A stretch of DNA of 5,155 bases from Thermoleophilia bacterium. GTDB lineage: Bacteria > Actinomycetota > Thermoleophilia > RBG-16-64-13. The position numbers and the translations under genes are program-made. Numbering within the stretch: the stretch's first letter is position 1; each line of letters starts with the position of its first letter. Below the pieces are notes generated by a model. The model searched no databases, was not told the origin of the DNA, and worked only from the letters and a program-made list of their open reading frames with translations. Shown here one piece after another: positions 1-5,155 of the stretch. The stretch covers positions 1 through 5,155 of the forward strand of contig JAFGIH010000490.1 of NCBI GenBank assembly GCA_016929985.1, given 5' to 3'.

Positions 1-251
1 CGAGGACCATCGACGTCGACATCCTTTGGTACCATGAGTTTTCGAGCGCCGATGCCGACCTTGTGGTCCCACATCCTCGCATGGAAGAGCGGCGGTTTGT
101 TCTCGAGCCCTTGGCTGAGCTCGCCCCCGATCTCGTGCTGCCCAGCGGTAGGACGGTCACGGAGGCTCTGACCCACGTCCAAGACCAGGCGGTGACGCGC
201 TTCCAGGCGTGCACGGGCGCCGCGACATCGAAAGAGCACGGGGGTGCAGGA
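1..251 (+). CDS. folK: HPPK (6-hydroxymethyl-7,8-dihydropterin pyrophosphokinase), C-terminal part; reads in frame into nadA
   Basis: FolK moves pyrophosphate from ATP to 6-hydroxymethyl-7,8-dihydropterin, the step before dihydropteroate synthase in cytosolic folate synthesis. The gene is cut by the window's left edge; the first full codon is at 3, and the two bases before it fit the end of a Pro codon. The translation begins RTIDVDIL, the HPPK signature whose two Asp residues bind magnesium. It continues with VPHPRM and an Arg a few residues on, then FVLEPLAELAPDL, all in family order. Family members usually end about 25 residues after that last motif, near base 205. Here the frame stays open through a linker of about 16 residues (about 204-251) and enters NadA at its Met. 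No in-frame stop exists from base 3 to 1163, so the 251 end given here is a domain border, not a stop codon. It may be a true HPPK-NadA fusion. Identity is well supported; the 3' boundary is uncertain. Confidence 0.85.
240..246 (+). promoter_or_regulatory. Probable ribosome binding site for nadA
   Basis: GGGGGTG lies 5 bases before the ATG at 252. It matches the ideal GGAGGTG at six of seven bases, and the odd G can still form a G-U wobble pair with the 16S rRNA tail. This supports starting free NadA at 252 even though the folK frame runs through the same place. The nearer AGGA at 248-251 touches the start codon and is too close to serve. Confidence 0.6.
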
Positions 252-1166
252 ATGGACGACCGCAATCTGCGTGTGGAGATAAGGCGGTTGGCGGAGCAGA
301 AGGGCGCCGTGATCCTGGCGCACAATTACGAGCGTCCGGAGATCCAAGACGTAGCCGACGTCGTGGGCGACTCGCTGGAGCTCTCCCGGAAGGCAGCCGC
401 GTCCGAGGCGCGCCTGATCGTCTTCTGTGGTGTTCACTTCATGGCCGAGACCGCGGTCATCCTGGCGCCGGATCGCCCAGTCGTGCTGCCGGTCGTGGGC
501 GCCGGTTGCTCCATGGCCGACATGGTGGACGTCGAAGGGCTGAGGTCCCTCAAGGCTCAACACCCCGACGCTGTGGTGGTGAGCTATGTCAACACCACGG
601 CCGCCGTGAAGGCTCTGACCGACATCTGCTGCACCAGCGCCAACGCTGTGCAGGTGGTGCGGTCGGTGCCCGCCGACCGGGAGATCATCTTCACTCCCGA
701 TCGCAACCTTGGATCGTGGGCCGCCAAGAAGGCCGGCCGCGAGGTGATCTTGTGGCCGGGGTTCTGTCCCACTCACCAACTCATACAGGTGGAGGACGTG
801 CAGAGGGCCAAGGCTGCTCATCTGGGCGCCAAAGTGGTGGTGCACCCTGAGTGCCCCCCGGAGGTCTCCGAGATCGCCGATGCCGTGGAGAGCACTTCGG
901 GCATGATCCGTTATTGTCAGGAGAGCTACGCCAAGGAGTACGTGATCGGCACCGAACTGGGGATGCTGTACAGGCTGTCCAAGGAATGCCCCGGCAAACG
1001 CTTCTACGCCATCACCAAACTCAGCGTCTGCCCGTTCATGAAGCTCATCACGCTTGAGAACCTGTTCGCGGCCCTTGAGAACGAGGGCCCTGTGGTCACG
1101 GTCGATCCCGACACCAGAGCGAAGGCTCTGCGGGCCGTCGAACGCATGGTCGAGGTGGGAGCGTGA
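252..1166 (+). CDS. nadA: Quinolinate synthase NadA (4Fe-4S)
   Basis: NadA condenses iminoaspartate, made by NadB, with dihydroxyacetone phosphate to give quinolinate in the cytosol. From ATG 252 the protein is 304 residues, about the length of the Thermotoga-type enzymes (about 300). Visible motifs are AHNYERPEIQD (about 23-33, with the substrate-site His and Tyr), VGDSLELSR (38-46), FCGVHFMAE (58-66), CTSANAV (127-133), TPDRNLG (148-154), HPEC (198-201) and GTELGM (233-238). The three expected cluster ligands are Cys86 (GCSMAD), Cys172 (FCPTH) and Cys260 (SVCPFMK), with spacing like that of characterised enzymes. Start choice: homology begins a few residues after this Met and a good ribosome site precedes it. 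A GTG at 63 is in the same frame but lies inside HPPK sequence. The gene has no stop separating it from folK and overlaps nadB by 4 bases, which suggests coupled translation. Oxygen sensitivity of the cluster is known for the family. Confidence 0.97.
   Translation: MDDRNLRVEIRRLAEQKGAVILAHNYERPEIQDVADVVGDSLELSRKAAASEARLIVFCGVHFMAETAVILAPDRPVVLPVVGAGCSMADMVDVEGLRSLKAQHPDAVVVSYVNTTAAVKALTDICCTSANAVQVVRSVPADREIIFTPDRNLGSWAAKKAGREVILWPGFCPTHQLIQVEDVQRAKAAHLGAKVVVHPECPPEVSEIADAVESTSGMIRYCQESYAKEYVIGTELGMLYRLSKECPGKRFYAITKLSVCPFMKLITLENLFAALENEGPVVTVDPDTRAKALRAVERMVEVGA
1152..1157 (+). promoter_or_regulatory. Ribosome binding site for nadB inside the nadA 3' end
   Basis: GAGGTG lies 5 bases before the GTG at 1163. 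It fixes the nadB start at a GTG that overlaps the nadA stop (GTGA, 1163-1166), and it sits within the last codons of nadA. Confidence 0.7.
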
Positions 1167-2806
1167 GCATCGAGGCTCCCTTTATCTCGCGCAGGGGGGC
1201 GGACCTTCGCTACTCCAGTTTCGACGTGCTCGTCGTGGGCGGGGGCATTGCTGGGCTGACTGCCGCGGTGGGCGCCTCTCATCGGTGGAATGTGGGCCTC
1301 ATCACCAAGGGCACTCTTGACCAGACGACCACCTTCCTCGCGCAGGGCGGCATCGCCGCGGCCATGAACCCTCATGATTCTCCAGAGTTCCATCTCAAGG
1401 ATACGTTGGACGCCGGGGTGGGGCTCTGCGACGAAGAGGCCGTGCGGGTGCTTGTGGAGGAGGGTCCCGCCCGCATACGGGAGCTGGAGCAACTAGGCAC
1501 CAAGTTCGACCGGCGCGATGGCAAGCTGATCTTGGGCAAAGAGGGGGCGCATTCCATGGCCCGCATCGTGCATGCGGGTGGGGACGCCACCGGCAGTGTG
1601 GTGGCGAGCGCCCTGGCCGAAGCCCTCACCTCGGGGGGTCGTGTAGAGCTGCACGAAAACGAGTTCGTGCTCGATCTGCTCATGGACGCGGGACGATGCG
1701 TAGGGGCACTTTCCCTGGGCACAGAGGGCGAACTCACCATCAGTCTCGCACGGGCCGTGGTACTTGCCTGCGGCGGTGCCGGGCAGGTGTATTCTCACAC
1801 CACCAATCCACTGGTCGCCACCGGTGATGGGCACGCCATGGCCTACCGGGCGGGCGCCGTGCTGCGCGATATGGAGTTCATGCAGTTCCACCCCACGGCA
1901 TTCTACTGTGAGGAGAATCCCACTCTGCTTCTGACCGAGGCCCTGCGGGGCGAGGGGGCCTACCTGCTTGACGATGCCGGTGAGAGGTTCATGGTTGGAT
2001 CGCACCCGATGGCCGAGCTCGCCCCTCGTGACGTTGTGGTGCGGCATATGCAGCGGGTCTTCGAGCGCGACAAGACCGACCATGTGTGGCTGGATGCACG
2101 CCATCTCGATGGCGGCTACCTGCGCCAACGGTTCCCGACCGTCCACACGGGTCTGCAGAAACGAGGCTTCGACCTCTGCACGCAGCTCATCCCTGTGGCC
2201 CCAGCTTCACACTACTACCTGGGTGGAGCGCTCACCGACACCTGGGGGCGCACGACCGTCCCGGGGTTGTATGCGTGCGGTGAGACCTCCAGTGTGGGCA
2301 TCCACGGGGCCAATCGCCTGGCCTCCAACTCTCTACTTGAAGGTCTGGTGTTCGGCGAGAGGACTGTCCGAGAGCTCAATCGCTATCTGTCGGTGGCCGA
2401 TCCCGCCGTCCGTAAGGTGAAGCTCGATCTCTCCGACGAGGTGCGGGAGGGTAACGACGCTGCGGTGGTTGCCGAGAGCAGAAAGCGGTTGGCCGGAGTC
2501 ATGACCGAACTGTGCGGCATCGTGCGCTGCAGGGACGGCATCCAGAAGGCCCGCGATGAGCTCGGCGCGCTGCGGGCTTCGCTCGCAGCGCCCGGACTCA
2601 GTGTCGCGGAGCTGGAGCTGTTCAACCTGCTCTCCGTGGCAGAACATATCGTTGCCACAGCCCTCCTCCGGGAGGAGAGCCGTGGCGTGCATCTGCGCTC
2701 CGACTATCCCGAGATGGACGATGCGCAGTGGCGCCGTCATAGTCTGGTAAGGCGCGACCCTGCGACCGGCGCGCCGGTGCTGGAAACGACCGCCCTGGTG
2801 ACGTAG
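1163..2806 (+). CDS. nadB: L-aspartate oxidase NadB (FAD)
   Basis: NadB oxidises L-aspartate to iminoaspartate using FAD, with oxygen or fumarate as electron acceptor, and feeds NadA. The protein has 547 residues, close to the usual 530-540, and belongs to the succinate dehydrogenase/fumarate reductase flavoprotein family. The FAD dinucleotide fold is at 22-36 (VVGGGIAGL). Then follow TTTFLAQGGIAAAM (55-68), HSMARIVHAGGDATGS (130-145) and EFMQFHPTAF (238-247). Next are TEALRGEGA (258-266), APRDVV (287-292), HYYLGG (350-355) and the C-terminal FAD motif GANRLASNS (382-390). Catalytic and substrate residues seem present: His243, Glu259, Arg262, Arg289, His350 and Arg385. A helical C-terminal domain (about 425-530) carries the usual REESRGVHLRSDYP. 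GTG is the start, chosen for its ribosome site and the 4-base overlap with nadA; residues 1-20 before the FAD fold are not conserved. Nothing appears broken. Fumarate reductase is excluded by the oxidase-type motifs and the nadA/nadC context. Confidence 0.98.
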   Translation: MSIEAPFISRRGADLRYSSFDVLVVGGGIAGLTAAVGASHRWNVGLITKGTLDQTTTFLAQGGIAAAMNPHDSPEFHLKDTLDAGVGLCDEEAVRVLVEEGPARIRELEQLGTKFDRRDGKLILGKEGAHSMARIVHAGGDATGSVVASALAEALTSGGRVELHENEFVLDLLMDAGRCVGALSLGTEGELTISLARAVVLACGGAGQVYSHTTNPLVATGDGHAMAYRAGAVLRDMEFMQFHPTAFYCEENPTLLLTEALRGEGAYLLDDAGERFMVGSHPMAELAPRDVVVRHMQRVFERDKTDHVWLDARHLDGGYLRQRFPTVHTGLQKRGFDLCTQLIPVAPASHYYLGGALTDTWGRTTVPGLYACGETSSVGIHGANRLASNSLLEGLVFGERTVRELNRYLSVADPAVRKVKLDLSDEVREGNDAAVVAESRKRLAGVMTELCGIVRCRDGIQKARDELGALRASLAAPGLSVAELELFNLLSVAEHIVATALLREESRGVHLRSDYPEMDDAQWRRHSLVRRDPATGAPVLETTALVT

Positions 2807-2831
2807 AGACGACGGCTGCGGAGGGACGGAG

Positions 2832-3689
2832 ATGATCGATCACATGGGCCTGGCGCTCGTGCGCCAGGCACTCGCGGAGGACCTGGCGGGCTATGGTGAT
2901 GTCACGTCTCGATGGACGGTGCCGCAGGATCTGCCCGGCAGTGCGTTCATCGACGCGCGTGAGGACGTTGTGGTGTGCGGTCTGCCCCTGGCCCAAGCCG
3001 TCATGGGAGAGGTTGATGAGGGAGTGGTCTTCACCCCGGTGGTGCAAGACGGAGCCGCCGTCGCCGCCGGCGGACGTCTGGCCACGCTCGAGGGCCCGGC
3101 GCGGAGCATCCTCACCGCGGAGCGCACCATGCTCAACTTTCTCATCCATCTGTCCGGGGTCGCCACGCAGTCGCGGCGCTTCGCGAAGGCCGTCGAGGGC
3201 ACAGGCGCGTTCGCCGTCGACACCCGCAAGACCATTCCGGGACTGCGCGCCTGGGAGAAGCGCGCGGTGGTCTACGGGGGGTGCGCGAACCATCGCTTCG
3301 GCTTATTCGACATGGTGCTCGTGAAGAACAATCACCTGGAGGCCGCGGGCGGAGTGCGGGCCGCCTTGGAGCGCATCAAGGCCGCGCATCCTCACTACAT
3401 CAAGGTGGAAGTAGAGGTGGAGTGCGAGGCCGACCTGCGGGAGGCCGTGGAGTGCGGGGCCGACGTGATCATGCTCGACAACCAGGATGCGGATTCGCTC
3501 CGCCATCTGGTTCATGTGGCGCGCGCGCTAAGGCCCGACGTGGTCTTGGAAGCCTCCGGCCGCGTCTCGCTGACGACCGTGCGCGCGGTCGCCGAGACGG
3601 GAGTGGATCTCATCTCCACAAGTGCTCTCACCATGGGTGCACCTCCTGTCGACCTGGGTCTGACCCTCACGGTGAGGGGAAGGGGATAG
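2832..3689 (+). CDS. nadC: Nicotinate-nucleotide pyrophosphorylase (carboxylating) NadC
   Basis: NadC, the quinolinate phosphoribosyltransferase, joins quinolinate to PRPP, releasing carbon dioxide and pyrophosphate and giving nicotinate mononucleotide. This completes the dedicated de novo branch. The protein has 285 residues, the normal family length. The N-terminal sandwich domain holds EDLAGYGDVTS (16-26) and TAERTMLNFL (95-104, with Arg98). The barrel domain holds DTRKTIPGLR (130-139; Arg132, Lys133, Arg138 or nearby), NHRFGL (153-158; His154, Arg155) and VKNNH (164-168; Lys165). It then has the acidic VEVEVE stretch (192-197), MLDN (214-217; Asp216), EASG (240-243) and STSALTMGAPPVDLGL (262-277). 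These match the known PRPP and quinolinate contacts of the family. ATG 2832 follows GGAGGG at 2820-2825 by 6 bases. The gap from nadB is 25 bases with no terminator-like structure. Two palindromes cover the first codons. No oddity is seen in the protein. Confidence 0.98.
   Translation: MIDHMGLALVRQALAEDLAGYGDVTSRWTVPQDLPGSAFIDAREDVVVCGLPLAQAVMGEVDEGVVFTPVVQDGAAVAAGGRLATLEGPARSILTAERTMLNFLIHLSGVATQSRRFAKAVEGTGAFAVDTRKTIPGLRAWEKRAVVYGGCANHRFGLFDMVLVKNNHLEAAGGVRAALERIKAAHPHYIKVEVEVECEADLREAVECGADVIMLDNQDADSLRHLVHVARALRPDVVLEASGRVSLTTVRAVAETGVDLISTSALTMGAPPVDLGLTLTVRGRG
2833..2869 (+). repeat. Two adjacent palindromes over the nadC start
   Basis: TGATCGATCA at 2833-2842 is a perfect 10-base palindrome that includes part of the start codon. 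Five bases later GCCTGGCGC (2848-2856) and GCGCCAGGC (2861-2869) form a perfect 9-base inverted repeat with a 4-base loop, TCGT. In RNA the second would make a very stable hairpin 16 bases into the coding region. There is no U tract, so it is not a standard terminator. Function is unknown and chance within GC-rich coding sequence is possible. Confidence 0.6.
3664..3678 (+). repeat. Small inverted repeat at the nadC 3' end, just before the coaX ribosome site
   Basis: CCCTCAC (3664-3670), one base, then GTGAGGG (3672-3678) form a perfect inverted repeat. As RNA it would fold as a 6-pair stem with a 3-base loop. It ends 2 bases before AGGGGA (3681-3686), the probable coaX ribosome site. No U run follows, so a terminator is unlikely. 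It may tune coaX translation or be chance. Confidence 0.5.
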
Positions 3690-3692
3690 GAC

Positions 3693-4460
3693 ATGCTGCT
3701 GGTCGTTGATGTGGGTAACACGCAGACCCACGTGGGTCTCTTCTCCGAGAAAGACCTGGTCGCGAGCTGGCGGTTCGCCACCGAACGGGACAAGACCGGC
3801 GACGAGCTTGCCGTGGTGCTCGACGGCCTACTGCGCCTCGACGGGTACTCCCGGGACATGGTGACCGGATTCGCGCTGGCTTCAGGGGTGCCCCGCCTGG
3901 TCACCGAGTACTCGGTCATGGCCGCCGACAAATTCGGCGTGGAGGCGTTGGTCGTCGGCCCGGGAATCAAGACAGGCATGCCCATTCTCACCAGCGATCC
4001 TCGCACGGTGGGCCCCGACCTCATCGTCCAGGCGGTCGCGGCTGAGGAGCTGTACGGCGCGCCCTGCATCGTGGTGGGGTTCGGCACGGCTACCACCTAC
4101 AGCGCCGTGTCGGCGGCGGGCGAGTACCTGGGCCACGCCATCGCCCCGGGAATCGAGATCTCCATGGAAGCGTTGGCCACGCGGGCCGCCCGCCTCATGA
4201 AGATAGAACTGGTCGATCCCGGGACCGTGATAGGCAAGAACACCACCCAGTCCATGCAGGCCGGGGCCATCTACGGGTTCGCCGGCCAGGTGGACGGCAT
4301 AGTCGCGCGGATGCGGGCGGAGATGGGGACGGAGGCGGTGACCGTCGCGACGGGAGGACTTTCGGCGCTCATCTTCGAACACGCGAAGTCTCTCGACAAG
4401 ATCGATCGCCTGCTCACGCTGCGCGGGTTGGAGATCATCTACCGGCGCAATTATCCGTAG
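3693..4460 (+). CDS. coaX: Type III pantothenate kinase family protein (CoaX), with altered active-site residues
   Basis: CoaX enzymes phosphorylate pantothenate with ATP, the first step of CoA synthesis, and act as dimers of the ASKHA fold. The protein has 255 residues, the normal length. Family motifs seen: DVGNTQT (6-12, phosphate loop), GPGIKTGMPI (89-98), FGTATT (130-135), GEYLGHAIAPGIEIS (143-157), VIGKNT (179-184), MQAGAIYGFAGQVDGIV (188-204), VATGG (218-222) and LTLRGL (241-246). Two positions usually conserved are changed. The GADR motif reads GPDL (107-110), keeping the Asp but losing the Arg. The Asp that usually opens DFGTATT is Gly129. The SSVVP-like segment near 64-67 reads SGVP. 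The frame is intact and its codon use resembles its neighbours, so it is not an obvious pseudogene; activity is uncertain. AGGGGA at 3681-3686 serves as ribosome site, 3 bases separate it from nadC, and dusB starts 1 base after its stop. birA, a frequent neighbour of coaX, is absent here. Family is sure; catalytic competence is not. Confidence 0.9.
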   Translation: MLLVVDVGNTQTHVGLFSEKDLVASWRFATERDKTGDELAVVLDGLLRLDGYSRDMVTGFALASGVPRLVTEYSVMAADKFGVEALVVGPGIKTGMPILTSDPRTVGPDLIVQAVAAEELYGAPCIVVGFGTATTYSAVSAAGEYLGHAIAPGIEISMEALATRAARLMKIELVDPGTVIGKNTTQSMQAGAIYGFAGQVDGIVARMRAEMGTEAVTVATGGLSALIFEHAKSLDKIDRLLTLRGLEIIYRRNYP

Positions 4461-4461
4461 G

Positions 4462-5155
4462 ATGCCGTCGCAGGACGCATCACCCCTCGCCTCGCCTTTT
4501 CAAATCGGCGGCGTGGCGATACCCAACCGGGTGGTGATGGCGCCTATGGCAGGGCTCACCAGCAGTGCCTATCGTCGTCACCTCAAAGCGCACGGCGTGG
4601 GCTTGGTGACGACCGAGATGGTCAGCGCTTACGGGCTCACCTACCGGAACGTCCGCACCGGCGGTTACCTGGATTTTGCCGATGAGGAGCGGCCCATCGC
4701 CGTGCAGCTCTTCGGCGACGAACCGGGAGTCATGGCCCATGCGACCCAGATCGTGCTCCAACGTGCCAAGGCGCCCGACATGGTGGACATCAACATGGGC
4801 TGCCCGGTGCGCAAGGTGGTCAAGACGGGCTCAGGGGCTGCGTTGCTCGGCGAGCCCGAACGGGCTGTGGCCGTGGCCGCCGCGGTCGTGGGGGTGGCGG
4901 CGGAGGCGGGCGTACCAGTGACGGTGAAGATCCGTGGCGGCTTGGTGCCCGGTGACGGTCTCGCCGTCGATCTGGCGCCTAGGCTGGAACAAGCGGGCGT
5001 CCAGGCCTTGGGGGTGCACCCCAGGGCGGCGAGCGAATACTATCGGGGCAAGGCCGATCACAGTGTCACTCGGGCGGTGGTGCGCGCGGTTGGTATCCCC
5101 GTGGTGGCCTCGGGCGACGTGTGTGATGTCGAGGGAGCCATGGAGATCATGGCGA
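4462..5155 (+). CDS. dusB: tRNA-dihydrouridine synthase, DusB type (3' end outside window)
   Basis: Dus enzymes use FMN and NADPH to reduce specific uridines in tRNA to dihydrouridine. From ATG 4462 the frame is open for 231 codons to the window edge with no stop, about two thirds of a usual protein of 320-350 residues. Motifs in order: FQIGGVAIPNRVVMAPMAGLT (13-33, FMN site), TEMVSA (51-56), IAVQLFG (79-85) and VDINMGCPVRKVVKTGSGAALL (108-129). Cys114 in that last motif is the catalytic acid. Then come VTVKIRGG (153-160, with FMN/RNA-contacting Lys156), GVHPR (184-188; His186) and VVASGD (214-219). The HPR form and the KIRGG segment differ from the common HGRT and KIRLGW, but resemble what I recall of some actinobacterial Dus proteins. 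The start follows the coaX stop by one base. I see no good ribosome site, so it probably depends on coupled translation. The Dus family is certain; the B class rests on DINMGCPV and its neighbours. Confidence 0.93.
   Translation, partial: MPSQDASPLASPFQIGGVAIPNRVVMAPMAGLTSSAYRRHLKAHGVGLVTTEMVSAYGLTYRNVRTGGYLDFADEERPIAVQLFGDEPGVMAHATQIVLQRAKAPDMVDINMGCPVRKVVKTGSGAALLGEPERAVAVAAAVVGVAAEAGVPVTVKIRGGLVPGDGLAVDLAPRLEQAGVQALGVHPRAASEYYRGKADHSVTRAVVRAVGIPVVASGDVCDVEGAMEIMA

Noticed and set aside
63..251. GTG at 63 as the start of a 367-residue NadA
   Set aside because: The extra 63 residues match the HPPK C-terminus (VPHPRM, FVLEPLAELAPDL), so they belong to folK, not to NadA.
200..251. NAD-sensing riboswitch ahead of nadA
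   Set aside because: The bases before nadA encode the HPPK end and its linker; no riboswitch fold was recognised.
209..850. Long plus-strand open frame of 213 codons overlapping nadA
   Set aside because: It lies wholly on nadA in another frame, and its translation is rich in Arg and Gly without any family motif, typical of a GC-rich shadow.
1493..2146. Minus-strand open frame of 217 codons opposite nadB
   Set aside because: nadB is certain in this stretch; the antisense translation shows no recognisable domain and no promoter or ribosome site was seen.
2567..2591. Perfect 8-base inverted repeat (GCGCTGCG / CGCAGCGC) with a 9-base loop in nadB
   Set aside because: It lies within coding sequence made of repeated Ala, Leu and Arg codons; such repeats are common by chance at this GC level, and no regulatory context is visible.
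2807..2831. Possible terminator or promoter in the nadB-nadC gap
   Set aside because: The 25 bases hold a ribosome site but no hairpin, T run or recognisable -10/-35 boxes.
2622..3293. Minus-strand open frame of 223 codons opposite the nadB end and nadC start
   Set aside because: It is an antisense shadow of two certain genes, with low-complexity Arg/Ala/Gly-rich sequence and no motif.
3512..4096. Minus-strand open frame of 194 codons opposite nadC and coaX
   Set aside because: It is rich in Ser, Thr and Arg, as expected from the reverse of GC-rich codons; no homology was recognised.

Overview
The window is GC-rich bacterial DNA packed with genes that all read on the plus strand. Almost nothing lies between them. 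The order is folK (3' end only) - nadA - nadB - nadC - coaX - dusB (5' part only). The high GC, GC-ending codons, GTG start of nadB and the style of the CoaX and Dus proteins fit a high-GC bacterium, perhaps a deep-branching actinobacterial lineage (Thermoleophilia or Coriobacteriia-like). That placement is an inference from remembered protein style, not from a search.

Bases 1-251 encode the C-terminal half of HPPK (FolK, folate pathway). This frame has no stop before nadA and runs straight into it, so the window encodes a continuous HPPK-NadA reading frame with a linker of roughly 16 residues. A good ribosome binding site and an in-frame ATG at 252 could also give free NadA. Bases 252-3689 hold the complete de novo NAD pathway from aspartate to nicotinate mononucleotide: nadA (quinolinate synthase, 4Fe-4S), nadB (L-aspartate oxidase, FAD) and nadC (quinolinate phosphoribosyltransferase). 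nadA and nadB overlap by 4 bases; nadB and nadC are 25 bases apart. coaX (type III pantothenate kinase family, CoA synthesis) follows after 3 bases, and dusB (tRNA-dihydrouridine synthase, FMN and NADPH dependent) after 1 base.

The layout points to one long cofactor operon (folate, NAD, CoA) ending in, or passing through, a tRNA-modification gene. No promoter, terminator, riboswitch, mobile element, RNA gene or CRISPR array was recognised, and no stretch over 300 bases lacks a gene. The most notable points are the missing stop between folK and nadA, the loss of two normally conserved active-site positions in an otherwise well-kept CoaX, and a tandem pair of palindromes covering the first codons of nadC. 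I saw no wholly new system; most of the content is housekeeping metabolism.
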